NCBI GenBank assembly: GCA_003650425.1
Contig: QMPP01000002.1
Location: forward strand, 1 to 40,090
DNA length: 40,090 nucleotides
Direction: 5' to 3'
Source of the DNA: Bacteroidota bacterium
Lineage (GTDB): Bacteria > Bacteroidota > Bacteroidia > Bacteroidales > F082
The first letter of the stretch is position 1. Each line of letters begins with the position of its first letter. The position numbers and the translations under genes were made by a program. The notes beneath the pieces are model-generated. The model was not told where the DNA came from. It did no database searches and worked only from the letters and a program-made list of their open reading frames with translations. Below are positions 9,152 to 19,634 of this stretch, piece after piece.

Positions 9152-10027
9152 ATGAAACATTTACTACTTTTACTGCTGGCAGCCATTATTTGGGGTTTTG
9201 CTTTCGTGGCACAAAAGGTTGGCATGGAGTTTATCGGGCCATTTGCGTTTAACGGTATCCGGTTTACCCTGGGAGCAATTTCACTGTTACCGTTGCTCTT
9301 TTTTCAAAAACAACTGTTTGGTACTTCAACCAATCAAACCGATATCAGATTTACCGTTAGAGGAGGCATTATTTTGGGAGGCGTTCTGTTCGTTGCCGCT
9401 TCGCTTCAGCAAGTTGGCATCATAAAATCAACGGCCGGCAATGCAGGATTTATCACCAGTTTGTACATTGTTATTGTTCCCTTTCTCGGTATCTTTTTAA
9501 AACACAAAATCACCATAGAGGTCTGGGTTGGCGCCATGCTGGCCGTTGTCGGGCTCTATTTCCTCTCCATCAATCAACAATTCCAAATGGCTCCCGGCGA
9601 TGGACTGGTACTCATCAGCGCCTTTTTTTGGGCACTTCATATTATCCTCATCGGTTACTATGCACCCAAAACTAATGTGTTGCTACTATCGGTTATACAA
9701 TTTGCCGTAAGTGCTTTGCTAAATCTTGTCGTTGCTTTTATTTTTGAAGAAGTCCGTTGGACGATGATTTCAAACGCGCTCTACCCCATTCTTTATGGAG
9801 GCATCCTTTCGATTGGCGTGGCTTACACCTTGCAGGTGGTGGGACAGCGAAACGTTGCTCCTTCTAAAGCCGCTATTGTTTTAAGTCTTGAAGCCGTTTT
9901 TGCCGTGCTGGGCGGCTGGTTGCTGCTAAGTGAAACCCTTCCGTTTAGAAAAGGGATGGGCGCACTAATCATGTTAATAGGTTTGATTATCTCCCAATTG
10001 AAATTTACGAAGTCAGTTAGTAATTAG
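9152..10027 (+). CDS. EamA/DMT-family transporter
   Basis: MKHLLLLLLAAIIWGFAFVAQKVGMEFIGPFAFNGIRFTLGAI...; two EamA-like repeats; second repeat ends ...SLEAVFAVLGGWLLLSETLPFRKGMGALIMLIGLIISQ. Confidence 0.9.
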   Translation: MKHLLLLLLAAIIWGFAFVAQKVGMEFIGPFAFNGIRFTLGAISLLPLLFFQKQLFGTSTNQTDIRFTVRGGIILGGVLFVAASLQQVGIIKSTAGNAGFITSLYIVIVPFLGIFLKHKITIEVWVGAMLAVVGLYFLSINQQFQMAPGDGLVLISAFFWALHIILIGYYAPKTNVLLLSVIQFAVSALLNLVVAFIFEEVRWTMISNALYPILYGGILSIGVAYTLQVVGQRNVAPSKAAIVLSLEAVFAVLGGWLLLSETLPFRKGMGALIMLIGLIISQLKFTKSVSN

Positions 10028-10041
10028 CCATGCTAATTTGG

Positions 10042-10049
10042 TATCTTTG
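10042..10049 (+). promoter_or_regulatory. -7 box TATCTTTG for the epimerase gene
   Basis: TATCTTTG followed 9 nt later by ATG at 10059. Confidence 0.5.
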
Positions 10050-10058
10050 TAACACATT

Positions 10059-11078
10059 ATGAAAAAAGTATTGCTAACGGGAGCATCAGGAAGCGTAGGC
10101 TATCAGGTTTTAAAACAACTCATCCAAAAGGATGATGTTAAGCTAACTGTTTTTAATAAGAAATCACTTCAAAATAAAAAACTTTTTAAACCTTATAAGG
10201 AAAAAATCAACATCATTTATGGCGACATCAGAAACCGTGAAGATTTGGAACCAGCCGTTAAAAGACAAGATTATATTATACACCTGGCGGCCATTATACC
10301 GCCCCTGGCCGATGACGACCCTGAGCTGGCCAAAGCAGTTAATGTGCAAGGAACCGGCAACCTTTTAAAAGCTGCCAGACGATTTTCGCCCCGGGCACTC
10401 TTTTTATACAGCTCTTCCGTTTCGGTGTATGGCGACAGGTTAAAAAACCCAAACATCAAGGTTGGCGACCCGTTAAAGCCAAGTCAGGGTGATGAATACG
10501 CGGTTACCAAACTGACAGCCGAAAAGTTAATAATGGAAAGCAGGTTGGACTGGACCATCTTCAGGATCACGGCAATTATGTGGAACGACAACCACAAAAT
10601 CAGCAAGTTGATGTTTCACATGCCCCTGGACACACCTATCGAAATTGCAACTCCCGAAGATACTGCCCGTGCCTTTGTCAATGCCCTTTATCACCGAAAA
10701 CAACTTAGCCGCAAGATTTTTAATTTAGGAGGAGGAAACCCATGCCGGACAACTTACCGGGAGATGCTGGAAACGGTTTTTGATATTGTAGGACTTAAAA
10801 AACTCAATTTCCCCGAGCATGCTTTTGCCGACACCAACTTCCATTGTGGCTATTACGCCGATGGCGATGTGTTGGAAAAGATTCTTCACTTCAGAAAACA
10901 AACCCTTGAGGACTTTTACAACGCCTACCGAAAGGCAACCACCCCTTTTATGAAAAAAACCACCTCCTTGTTAAGCTTTATGATAAAACGTAAACTGTTA
11001 AAACATTCGGAGCCTTATCAGGCATACCGAGAAAAGGATGACCTGCTTATGAAGCGGTTTTTTGGAAAAACAGATTGA
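10059..11078 (+). CDS. NAD-dependent epimerase/dehydratase (extended SDR)
   Basis: MKKVLLTGASGSVGYQVLKQL Rossmann start, HLAAIIPP, SSSVSVYGD, YAVTKLTAEKLIM. Confidence 0.9.
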   Translation: MKKVLLTGASGSVGYQVLKQLIQKDDVKLTVFNKKSLQNKKLFKPYKEKINIIYGDIRNREDLEPAVKRQDYIIHLAAIIPPLADDDPELAKAVNVQGTGNLLKAARRFSPRALFLYSSSVSVYGDRLKNPNIKVGDPLKPSQGDEYAVTKLTAEKLIMESRLDWTIFRITAIMWNDNHKISKLMFHMPLDTPIEIATPEDTARAFVNALYHRKQLSRKIFNLGGGNPCRTTYREMLETVFDIVGLKKLNFPEHAFADTNFHCGYYADGDVLEKILHFRKQTLEDFYNAYRKATTPFMKKTTSLLSFMIKRKLLKHSEPYQAYREKDDLLMKRFFGKTD

Positions 11079-11136
11079 TTGAAAAATACTAATTGAAAAT
11101 AGAAAAAGTATTGATGGCCAAAGATATCAAAACAAA

Positions 11137-11176
11137 AAACCGCCATCCTTTCAGAAAGCGGTTTAGGTTTTTTACT
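11137..11176 (+). terminator. Rho-independent-like terminator after the epimerase gene
   Basis: AAACCGC...CTTTcagAAAGCGGTTT stem followed by a T-rich stretch (aggtttttt). Confidence 0.55.
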
Positions 11177-11186
11177 GATTCTTTGA

Positions 11187-11363
11187 TCAGTTTAGCAGAA
11201 CATTGGTATTCCCGATTTTAGTTTTAAAAACCGAAAGGGCTGCAGCATAAGCCATGATAAACGAAATAGTTTCGTCGGATGGCTGGTATAAACTAATGCC
11301 TTTTCTAACTTTTTTGTGAGCGGGTCTGTTCTGAAATTTTTTAAGCGTAAAGGATTTGTGCAT
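11187..11363 (-). CDS. Small conserved-looking hypothetical protein (58 aa from ATG)
   Basis: MHKSFTLKKFQNRPAHKKVRKGISLYQPSDETISFIMAYAAALSVFKTKIGNTNVLLN. Same strand as, and downstream of, the sigma factor gene. Basic N-terminus plus hydrophobic/amphipathic helix near the C-terminus. Confidence 0.5.
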   Translation of the reverse strand: MHKSFTLKKFQNRPAHKKVRKGISLYQPSDETISFIMAYAAALSVFKTKIGNTNVLLN

Positions 11364-11482
11364 AGGCAAAAATTAAATTAATAAAACTCTTTTAAAAATA
11401 AACGGTCATATAGCCTCAAATATTATACGACCGCTCAAAAAAATTTCATCATCAAAATTTACCAGAACTTATTTCCAATATT

Positions 11483-12073
11483 TTAAGTTGTTAAAACCAG
11501 ATTTTTTTCATCAATCATTTTTCTAATATTAATGAGTGCATAACGCATCCTGCCCAACGCTGTATTGATGCTTACATCGGTTTGATCGGCAATCTCTTTA
11601 AAGCTCAGTCCCGCATAACACCGAAGATAAAGTACTTCACGCTGATCATCCGCCAGGTTGTTCATTAGATTTTTTACATCCTGATAAATCTGACTCCTCA
11701 CCATTTTATCCTCCACCGATTGGTCTGCGATAAAAAGATTATCAAACACATCCGACTCATCGTAACGGTTATTAACATAAGAAACTTTTTTCGATTTACG
11801 AAAATGGTCAATCACCAGATTGTGAGCTATCCGCATGATCCATTGAATGAATTTCCCTTCATCGTTGTAGCGCCCGCTTTTCAGGGTATTAATTACTTTA
11901 ATAAAAGTTTCCTGAAAAATGTCATCGGCCAACGGCTTATCTTTTACAAGCATGAAAATGTAAGAAAACAGCCGGTTTTCGTGTTTCTTAATTAATTTTT
12001 GGAGGCTTGACAGGTTACCTTCAAGATAACTTCTGATCAATTCCTTTTCCAAGGTTGAATCAGTATTTTTCAT
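11483..12073 (-). CDS. RNA polymerase sigma factor, sigma-70 family (ECF type)
   Basis: LADDIFQETFIKVINTLKSGRYNDEGKFIQWIMRIAHNLVIDHFRKSKK (sigma2) and DDQREVLYLRCYAGLSFKEIADQTDVSINTALGRMRYALINIRKMI (sigma4). Confidence 0.95.
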   Translation of the reverse strand: MKNTDSTLEKELIRSYLEGNLSSLQKLIKKHENRLFSYIFMLVKDKPLADDIFQETFIKVINTLKSGRYNDEGKFIQWIMRIAHNLVIDHFRKSKKVSYVNNRYDESDVFDNLFIADQSVEDKMVRSQIYQDVKNLMNNLADDQREVLYLRCYAGLSFKEIADQTDVSINTALGRMRYALINIRKMIDEKNLVLTT

Positions 12074-12208
12074 ATCGTACTATGTTAATGATTGGTTACA
12101 AAGTAGATATTCTCTCGATAGGTGTCCTCCTTATTTTATTGGTTGGATTAAAATGATTGTTTAACAATGCAAATATATGTTAAAATTATTCTGATGCAAA
12201 TATATTTC

Positions 12209-12216
12209 TAATTTTG
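12209..12216 (+). promoter_or_regulatory. Candidate -7 box TAATTTTG for uvrA
   Basis: TAnnTTTG match 20 nt upstream of ATG 12237. Confidence 0.4.
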
Positions 12217-12236
12217 TTCCATATTTTTTAACATAC

Positions 12237-15068
12237 ATGATCTACAACCTAAACGGGGTAAGCCCCAAAAATTACATTATCATAAATAAGGCCCGGGTAA
12301 ACAACCTCAAAAATCTATCCGTTGCCATACCCAAAAAAAAACTGGTTGTTATTACCGGATTATCGGGTTCGGGAAAGTCATCGCTAGCTTTCGATACCCT
12401 TTATGCCGAAGGCCAACGGCGCTATGTTGAGAGTCTAAGCTCTTACGCACGACAGTTTCTCGGACGAATGGATAAGCCTGAGGTTGATTCCATCACGGGC
12501 ATTGCCCCGGCCATTGCCATCGAGCAAAAGGTAAAGACACACAACCCGCGTTCAACCGTTGGTACTTCCACCGAAATTTACGAGTACATCAAATTGCTCT
12601 TTGCCCGAATTGGTAAAACCTATTCCCCGGTTTCGAACCGGATAGTAAAACGCGATACGGTTACCGATGTTACCGGGTTCATCATGGCATTACCCGACGA
12701 CACCGCAGTATTAATCTACTCCCCTTTGTTGGAATCGCAGGAGCGCGATGTAAAACAACAACTTCAAATACTGCTCCAGCAGGGATTTAGCAGAGCAAAA
12801 TACAAAAACGACTTTTATCGAATTGAAGAGCTTATAGAAAAAAAGGGCAAGCTGGCGACCAAGCATTGTCATCTGATTATCGACCGTATCAGGGTTGACC
12901 ACGAGGATCACGATTTACAAGCGCGTGTTGGCGATTCGCTACAAACCGCTTTTTACGAGGGAAACGGGTACTGCTTTGTGGGCTACATTGTTAATGGCAA
13001 AGAAAAAGTTGTCGAATTTTCAAACAAGTTTGAACTAGACGACATTCAGTTTGAAGAACCCACCGTAAATATGTTCACCTTTAACAACCCTTACGGCGCT
13101 TGCAAAACCTGTGGCGGTTTCGGGATGGTAATCGGCATCGACGAGAATCAGGTCATCCCCGATAAGAGCCTCTCGGTTTTCGAGGGCGCGGTAGCCTGCT
13201 GGAAAGGTGAAAAAATGAGTGAGTACAAAAACCACCTCGTCAATGTTGCCTATCAATTCGATTTTCCCATCCATAAACCCTATCAGGATTTAACCGAAGA
13301 ACAAAGAGAGCTGCTCTGGAGTGGCAACCAATATTTTAAAGGTATCAACGATTTTTTTAAAATGGTTGAAGAAAACAGCTATAAAATACAGTACCGTGTA
13401 ATGATGTCGCGCTATCGCGGCAAAACCAAATGTCCCGAGTGCAAAGGCACCCGGCTGCGCAAAGATGCCACCTACGTTAAGGTTGCCGGCAAATCCATTA
13501 CCGAAATTGTAACAATGGAGATTGATCAGGCGTTGGCATTTTTTAAAAATATCGAACTCAACGAGCACGATTACAAAGTAGCCAAAAGACTGCTTTTAGA
13601 GATCACCAACCGGCTTCAGTTTTTGCAGGATGTAGGCCTTGGCTACCTGACCATGAACCGGCTTTCCAATACCCTTTCGGGCGGTGAATCACAACGTATC
13701 AACCTAGCTACATCACTGGGGAGTAGCCTGGTAGGCTCTATGTATATTTTAGATGAGCCCAGTATCGGGCTACATCCTAAAGACACTACCCGACTCATTG
13801 CTGTATTAAAAAGACTTCGGGATATCGGCAACTCGGTTATTGTGGTGGAACACGATGAAGATATTATCAAAGCTTCGGATGAAATTATTGACATCGGTCC
13901 TGATGCCGGAGAATACGGTGGCGAACTTATTTTTCAGGGTACTTTTGATGAGCTGAAGAACTCTACCGAAAGCTATACTGCCAAATACCTTACCAACAAG
14001 CTTTCCATTCCGGTGCCTACCCATCGCAGAAGCTGGCACAACTACATCGAAATAAAACGGGCTTCGGAACACAATCTCAAAAACATTGATGTTAAAATTC
14101 CCTTGAACGTATTAACTGTTATCACGGGCGTAAGCGGATCGGGCAAATCAACGTTAGTAAAAGATATTCTGTTTCCTGCCCTTAAAAAAAGGCTGGGAGG
14201 TTATGCCGATAAAGCAGGAAGCTATAATGAAATTAAGGGCGACCTTAGCGCAGTTAAAGCGTTGGAATACATCGACCAAAACCCCATTGGTCGCTCATCA
14301 AGGTCAAACCCCGCCACCTACTTAAAGGCTTACGATGATATTCGACAGCTGTTTGCCACCCAATCGCTGGCCAGATTGCGAGGTTATAAAGCAGGAACCT
14401 TTTCGTTTAACATTCCCGGGGGCCGTTGCGAAAAGTGCGAAGGCGAAGGCGTTATTAAGGTCGAGATGCAGTTTATGGCCGATATTTATTTAAAATGCGA
14501 TGTCTGCCACGGCAAACGTTTTAAAGAGGAGGTGTTGGAGATAAAATACAAAAACAAAAGCATTGCCGATATTTTAGAGATGTCGGTAACCGAAGCTTTA
14601 CAATTCTTTAGCAAAGGCAAACCATCCTCCACCGAAAAGAAAATTATTAGTAAGCTGGAACCCCTGGAAGAGACAGGGCTAGGCTATTTACGATTGGGAC
14701 AACCATCAAACACCTTGTCGGGCGGAGAAGCGCAGCGCGTAAAACTGGCCTTCTTTTTGTCGAAGGGACAAGCTGAAAAGCGAACCCTCTTTATTTTTGA
14801 CGAACCCACTACGGGTCTGCATGTCCACGATATCCACAAATTGTTACATGCACTCAACGCGCTGATTGAGAAAGGTCACAGCGTGATTGTTATCGAACAC
14901 AACAGCGACATTATTAAAGCCGCCGACTGGATTATCGATTTGGGTCCCGAGGGAGGTAAAAAAGGTGGTTACATCATGTTTGAAGGAACGCCGGAAGAGA
15001 TTATTGAATGTAACAAATCGATTACCGGAAGCTATTTAAAAGAAAAAATCAAACATAAAACATACTAA
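12237..15068 (+). CDS. uvrA: Excinuclease ABC subunit A
   Basis: [44 protein letters not shown]; zinc motifs [41 protein letters not shown] and [12 protein letters not shown] signatures. Confidence 0.98.
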   Translation: MIYNLNGVSPKNYIIINKARVNNLKNLSVAIPKKKLVVITGLSGSGKSSLAFDTLYAEGQRRYVESLSSYARQFLGRMDKPEVDSITGIAPAIAIEQKVKTHNPRSTVGTSTEIYEYIKLLFARIGKTYSPVSNRIVKRDTVTDVTGFIMALPDDTAVLIYSPLLESQERDVKQQLQILLQQGFSRAKYKNDFYRIEELIEKKGKLATKHCHLIIDRIRVDHEDHDLQARVGDSLQTAFYEGNGYCFVGYIVNGKEKVVEFSNKFELDDIQFEEPTVNMFTFNNPYGACKTCGGFGMVIGIDENQVIPDKSLSVFEGAVACWKGEKMSEYKNHLVNVAYQFDFPIHKPYQDLTEEQRELLWSGNQYFKGINDFFKMVEENSYKIQYRVMMSRYRGKTKCPECKGTRLRKDATYVKVAGKSITEIVTMEIDQALAFFKNIELNEHDYKVAKRLLLEITNRLQFLQDVGLGYLTMNRLSNTLSGGESQRINLATSLGSSLVGSMYILDEPSIGLHPKDTTRLIAVLKRLRDIGNSVIVVEHDEDIIKASDEIIDIGPDAGEYGGELIFQGTFDELKNSTESYTAKYLTNKLSIPVPTHRRSWHNYIEIKRASEHNLKNIDVKIPLNVLTVITGVSGSGKSTLVKDILFPALKKRLGGYADKAGSYNEIKGDLSAVKALEYIDQNPIGRSSRSNPATYLKAYDDIRQLFATQSLARLRGYKAGTFSFNIPGGRCEKCEGEGVIKVEMQFMADIYLKCDVCHGKRFKEEVLEIKYKNKSIADILEMSVTEALQFFSKGKPSSTEKKIISKLEPLEETGLGYLRLGQPSNTLSGGEAQRVKLAFFLSKGQAEKRTLFIFDEPTTGLHVHDIHKLLHALNALIEKGHSVIVIEHNSDIIKAADWIIDLGPEGGKKGGYIMFEGTPEEIIECNKSITGSYLKEKIKHKTY

Positions 15069-15178
15069 AAACCAGTTAAACGAGTTTCCAATTCTGTAAC
15101 TGCAATGAAAATCTGTTTACTTTTTAATAATTAACACAACCATTCCATTTTTCGACTGTCTGTTACTTTAAAACCCAC

Positions 15179-17677
15179 TTGAAAATAACATTAAAACATA
15201 TTGGATTCTATTTTTTGCTTGTCACATCAATGCTTGTAAAACACGCTGATTTACACGCCCAAAACGAACCAGGTGCAACCAAAGCCGAAGGTTATGTAAT
15301 CGATGATAAATCAGGAAAACCACTTCCGTTTGTCAACATCTTTTTTTTAAACACCACGGTGGGTACCACATCAGGGTTGGATGGTAAGTTTAAAATAAAA
15401 AACCGAAAACATTACGACACGCTGGTATTTTCGATGATGGGCTATCACCCTTCCAAAGTTTTTACGAAACCGGGAAAAAAATATCATTTAATAATCCGCC
15501 TGAAAGAAGACACCCAGATACTGGATGAGGTAGTTATAAAACCGGCAGAAAATCCTGCTCATATTATTTTGCGGAAAATTATTAAAAACAAACACCGAAA
15601 CAATCCCGAAAAGTTTAAACAATTCAACTGCCAAACTTATACGGTGTTAAGTGCCACGCTTACCAACGTTACTAAAGACAATCTGAAACTTGTAATTCCA
15701 CCTCCCCTGATTAAAACGTTACCCCTTACAACCGATTCACTCAATAGGCCTGTTCTGCCTTTTTACCTGTCTGAAAAAATAGCCGATAACTATATCAATA
15801 AAATTCATGATACATCTCAAACGGTTGTCATCGCGAAAAAAGTAAAAGGTGTGGTAGGTCTGGAAGATTTTGATATCGAAGGATACGACAATTCGCTTAG
15901 TGACGAAATGAATTTTTACAAAAACTACGTTGACCTGTTCGGACACACATTTTTAAGTCCCTTGGCAAAAAACGGATTACTGTTTTACAGATACTACCTT
16001 GAAGACAGTACCCAACGCAACGGCAGAAAGTATTATACCATCAAATTTGTGCCGAGAAGTAAAAAAGACCTGACCTTCTCAGGAAGTTTTGATGTAATAA
16101 AAGATTTATGGGCTATTACCCGTATTGATGCCACTTTACCCAAATCGGCCAATATCAATTACCTGAACCATTTAAACGTAAAATTTAATTTTGATTTTGT
16201 TAATGACACTACCCTCTTTTTTAATAAAAACAGCATTACTGCCTCGTTCCACTATTTTAAGGTAAAAAATGAAGCCAAAAACGCCATGATTGAGGTAAAA
16301 AAAACAACGATCTATTCAAATATTTTATTGGGTAATAGGGCTCACCCGCTCCACGACACCCTTCATAATATCCATGGCATAACTAACGACACGTCATTTA
16401 TTGCCTACCGTAACCAAACCGACAGCCAACATTTTAATAAAACATCTCAAATAATTGATTCTACCAACAATTTATGGTGGATGAAAGGAGCCGAAAAAAT
16501 AACCAATATGTTTATTTCGGGCTATTTTAACGTTGGCAAAATCGATCTGGGTCCGTACCTGGGCACTTTTAAACGCAACAGTATTGAAGGAACAAGATTT
16601 AACCTCGGGGTGCGCACCTCCGAAGATTTTAATCCCCGCTACAGTTTGGGAGGAAGTGCCGGTTACGGTTTTAAAGATAAAGAGTGGAAATATTCAATTT
16701 ACGGACAATATAAATTCAACACGAAACACCGCACCATAATTGGAGGCGGGTATATTAAAGATATGTACCTGTTTGGCGTTTTTGGCCACATCAGGCTTAT
16801 TAAAGAAAACATGTTAAACACGGGAGAAGATAGTTTTGCTGCCGATTTTTTTAAACGATTTAACAGCGACAGGAGAAGTATGTTGTATCGAATTAACCTT
16901 TACCACGAAAAAGAATGGCGAAAAGGAGTATCCACTTGGTTAAGTTTTAACAGCGATAAATTGCGGCAAGGTTTATACACTCCCTTTATCCATAATGGCG
17001 AACAGGTAAAATATATTTACAACAATTCATTAAGTTTACGTCTTCGATTGTCGTGGAAGCAAAAAATTTCCGACCGGTTTTTACGAAGATATTATCTTAC
17101 CACATTTTATCCCATTATAAACATCGTTGGCACCATAGGTCGTTACAGGGTAGCCTCCATAAATAGTAAATATTTCAAACTTCACATTACAATTAAACAG
17201 CAGGTTCCCATGGGATTCATGCGTTTTAAATATGTTTTTGAAGCAGGATATATTTGGGGAAAGGTTCCTTATCCAATGTTGGAAATCATTCGTGGTAACG
17301 ACACTTACGGCGATTCCAAATACAGGTTTAACCTTTTGAACAGCGCCACGGCAGCCACCGATAAATATTTTAGTTTAATGGCAGAACATCATTTTAACGG
17401 GCTAATCCTTAACAAGGTGCCACTTATAAAAAAGTTTAATATCCGTATGGTAGTTTCGGCTAAATATTTGTTAGGCTCTCTAAGCAACAAACATCAGGAT
17501 ATACTACAATACCCTTGGAATATGGATATTCCCGGCAAACATTATCTCGAGCTGGGTGCCGGTTTTGAGAACATTCTTCAAATGATTCGAGTTGAAGGTA
17601 TCTGGCGGCTTATGCCGGTGAACTACCCGGGAATGCCTTACTATGGAATTCGAATTAGATTTGATTTTTCAATGTAG
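15179..17677 (+). CDS. DUF5686/carboxypeptidase-regulatory-like-domain outer membrane protein (probable TTG start)
   Basis: Signal peptide MKITLKHIGFYFLLVTSMLVKHADLHAQ; CarboxypepD_reg-like AEGYVIDDKSGKPLPFVNIFFLNTTVGTTSGLDGKFKI; then a long beta-rich region with alternating barrel strands to the C-terminal aromatic (RFDFSM). Confidence 0.78.
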   Translation: MKITLKHIGFYFLLVTSMLVKHADLHAQNEPGATKAEGYVIDDKSGKPLPFVNIFFLNTTVGTTSGLDGKFKIKNRKHYDTLVFSMMGYHPSKVFTKPGKKYHLIIRLKEDTQILDEVVIKPAENPAHIILRKIIKNKHRNNPEKFKQFNCQTYTVLSATLTNVTKDNLKLVIPPPLIKTLPLTTDSLNRPVLPFYLSEKIADNYINKIHDTSQTVVIAKKVKGVVGLEDFDIEGYDNSLSDEMNFYKNYVDLFGHTFLSPLAKNGLLFYRYYLEDSTQRNGRKYYTIKFVPRSKKDLTFSGSFDVIKDLWAITRIDATLPKSANINYLNHLNVKFNFDFVNDTTLFFNKNSITASFHYFKVKNEAKNAMIEVKKTTIYSNILLGNRAHPLHDTLHNIHGITNDTSFIAYRNQTDSQHFNKTSQIIDSTNNLWWMKGAEKITNMFISGYFNVGKIDLGPYLGTFKRNSIEGTRFNLGVRTSEDFNPRYSLGGSAGYGFKDKEWKYSIYGQYKFNTKHRTIIGGGYIKDMYLFGVFGHIRLIKENMLNTGEDSFAADFFKRFNSDRRSMLYRINLYHEKEWRKGVSTWLSFNSDKLRQGLYTPFIHNGEQVKYIYNNSLSLRLRLSWKQKISDRFLRRYYLTTFYPIINIVGTIGRYRVASINSKYFKLHITIKQQVPMGFMRFKYVFEAGYIWGKVPYPMLEIIRGNDTYGDSKYRFNLLNSATAATDKYFSLMAEHHFNGLILNKVPLIKKFNIRMVVSAKYLLGSLSNKHQDILQYPWNMDIPGKHYLELGAGFENILQMIRVEGIWRLMPVNYPGMPYYGIRIRFDFSM

Positions 17678-17781
17678 CATATTATCATCTTTATTGCCGA
17701 ATCTTTAAGTAATTTGCAATCTCAATGTTTTAAATATCCTTAAAAAAACCTTTTCAAAAAAACAAAGCAAGTGAAAAATAT

Positions 17782-17789
17782 TACCTTTG
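17782..17789 (+). promoter_or_regulatory. Candidate -7 box TACCTTTG for the DUF1573 gene
   Basis: TACCTTTG 29 nt upstream of ATG 17819; lies inside the track's N-terminal extension. Confidence 0.45.
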
Positions 17790-17818
17790 CTTCATCTAAA
17801 TTTAAAATTTTAATCATT

Positions 17819-18286
17819 ATGAAAAAGATTTTTTTACTTTCAGTATTATTTTTATCAGTACTGATTGTTTCGGCGCAAACTGAAAAAAAAGAACCACAAG
17901 TGGCAAAAAAACAAAACGGCCCCGAAATTACTTTTAAAACCTTAACCCATAATTACGGAGAAATCTATTATGGTGCCGACGGTAATTATAACTTTGAATT
18001 TACCAACACCGGCAATGAGCCTTTGATATTAACCAAACCTCGTTCGTCATGCGGTTGCACGGTTCCTCACTGGCCAAAAGAGCCCATATTACCCGGTGAA
18101 ACAAATGCCATTAAGGTAACCTATAACACCCATAAAAACGGTGCTTTTAATAAAACCGTTACGGTATATTCAAACTCGGTAACCCACAAAACCGTAGTTT
18201 TACGCATCAAAGGAAAAGTAATTCCCAAACCAAAGGAAGAACTGCCTGCCAAGCCAAAATCGAGCGTAGCTCCTTCCAATAAGTAA
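17819..18286 (+). CDS. DUF1573-family secreted protein
   Basis: MKKIFLLSVLFLSVLIVSAQ signal peptide; ITFKTLTHNYGEIYYGADGNYNFEFTNTGNEPLILTKPRSSCGCTVPHWPKEPILPGETNAIKVTYNT is the DUF1573 pattern. Confidence 0.9.
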   Translation: MKKIFLLSVLFLSVLIVSAQTEKKEPQVAKKQNGPEITFKTLTHNYGEIYYGADGNYNFEFTNTGNEPLILTKPRSSCGCTVPHWPKEPILPGETNAIKVTYNTHKNGAFNKTVTVYSNSVTHKTVVLRIKGKVIPKPKEELPAKPKSSVAPSNK

Positions 18287-18307
18287 TAGATATAAAACAA
18301 TAGTTAT

Positions 18308-18356
18308 ACTGGCTATTAATCGATGGGTTGCCATCGATTAATAGTCAGTTTTTTTA
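18308..18356 (+). terminator. Strong intrinsic terminator after the DUF1573 gene
   Basis: ACTGGCTATTAATCGATGG-gttg-CCATCGATTAATAGTCAGT, a 19-bp stem with one G.T position and 4-nt loop, followed by TTTTTTT. Confidence 0.85.
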
Positions 18357-18367
18357 ATTTCAACGCC

Positions 18368-19564
18368 ATGCCACAATTATCAAAAAAGGGGCAAATGATG
18401 CCCGAGTCACCCATTCGTAAATTGGTGCCTTATGCCGAGGAAGCCAAAGCTAGAGGGACAAAGGTGTATCACCTTAACATTGGCCAGCCCGATATCGAAA
18501 CACCCGAAGTTGCCTTGAATGCCGTAAAAAATTATGACCCGAAAGTAATTGCTTACAGCCACTCTGCCGGTATGCTTTCGTTAAGGCAAAAACTTACCGA
18601 GTATTACAAATCTGTTGATATCGATGTAACTGCCGACGAGATTATTGTTGGCGCCGGAGCCTCCGAAGCTTTGTTGTTTGCTTTTCAGTCTATTATGGAT
18701 CCCGACGATGAAGTAATCATACCGGAACCTTTTTACGCCAACTACAATGGGTTTGCCACCAATGCGGGTATCAAGGTAAAACCCATCTTTTCTGATATTG
18801 AAACGGGATTTGCCCTGCCTCCCATCGAAGAGTTTGAAAAAAATATTACCGAAAAAACCAAGGCTATCCTGGTTTGTAACCCCAACAATCCCACGGGCTA
18901 CCTGTACTCGAAAGAGGAGCTGGAAACCTTGCGTGATATTGTAAAAAAACACGACCTTTTCCTGATTGCCGATGAAGTGTATCGTGAGTTTGTTTACGAT
19001 AACCATACACATTTTACGGCCATGCATCTTAAAGGTATCGAAAACAACGTAATTTTAATTGATTCGGTTTCTAAGCGTTACAGCGCCTGCGGTGTGCGTA
19101 TCGGTTGGATGATTTCAAAAAACAAAGCGGTGATAGCCACGGCACTCAAGTTTGCCCAGGCACGGTTGAGCCCGCCAACTTTCGGACAAGTAGCTGCCGA
19201 AGCAGCTGTTGATACTCCAGACGAGTATTTTGAAGCCGTGATGAAAGAGTACGTCGCACGTAGGAACGCGGTGGTTGAAGGAATCAACAAAATAGAAGGT
19301 GCTTATTGCCCCAATCCGGCAGGTGCCTTTTACGTGGTGGCTCGCCTACCCATTGATGACTCCGATAAATTTTGCAAGTGGCTGCTGGAAAATTTCTCCT
19401 TTGAAAATCAAACGGTGATGCTGGCACCGGCAACAGGCTTTTATTCAACACCCGGAAAAGGAACAGATGAAGTACGTATTAGTTACGTACTCAACGTTGA
19501 TGATTTAAAAAGCTCGGTAAAAGTTTTGGGCGAAGCCTTAAAAGTTTACCCGGGAAAAAAATAG
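18368..19564 (+). CDS. Pyridoxal-phosphate-dependent aminotransferase class I/II
   Basis: HLNIGQPDIETPEVAL, NPNNPTGYLYSKEELE, DEVYREFVYD, SVSKRYSACGVRIGW; start set at 18368 because the track's 18323 ATG lies in the terminator hairpin. Confidence 0.93.
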   Translation: MPQLSKKGQMMPESPIRKLVPYAEEAKARGTKVYHLNIGQPDIETPEVALNAVKNYDPKVIAYSHSAGMLSLRQKLTEYYKSVDIDVTADEIIVGAGASEALLFAFQSIMDPDDEVIIPEPFYANYNGFATNAGIKVKPIFSDIETGFALPPIEEFEKNITEKTKAILVCNPNNPTGYLYSKEELETLRDIVKKHDLFLIADEVYREFVYDNHTHFTAMHLKGIENNVILIDSVSKRYSACGVRIGWMISKNKAVIATALKFAQARLSPPTFGQVAAEAAVDTPDEYFEAVMKEYVARRNAVVEGINKIEGAYCPNPAGAFYVVARLPIDDSDKFCKWLLENFSFENQTVMLAPATGFYSTPGKGTDEVRISYVLNVDDLKSSVKVLGEALKVYPGKK

Positions 19565-19589
19565 CACTTCTGTCATTTAATAATTCTAT

Positions 19590-19597
19590 TATCTTTG
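19590..19597 (+). promoter_or_regulatory. -7 box TATCTTTG for the lipoprotein gene
   Basis: TAnnTTTG match 37 nt upstream of ATG 19635. Confidence 0.45.
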
Positions 19598-19634
19598 AAA
19601 ACTTAATTTATTTTTTAACCAAACACTTTTTTTT

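Noticed and set aside
13806-14072. Minus ORFs inside uvrA (e.g. 88 aa)
   Set aside because: Antisense to uvrA; no independent support.
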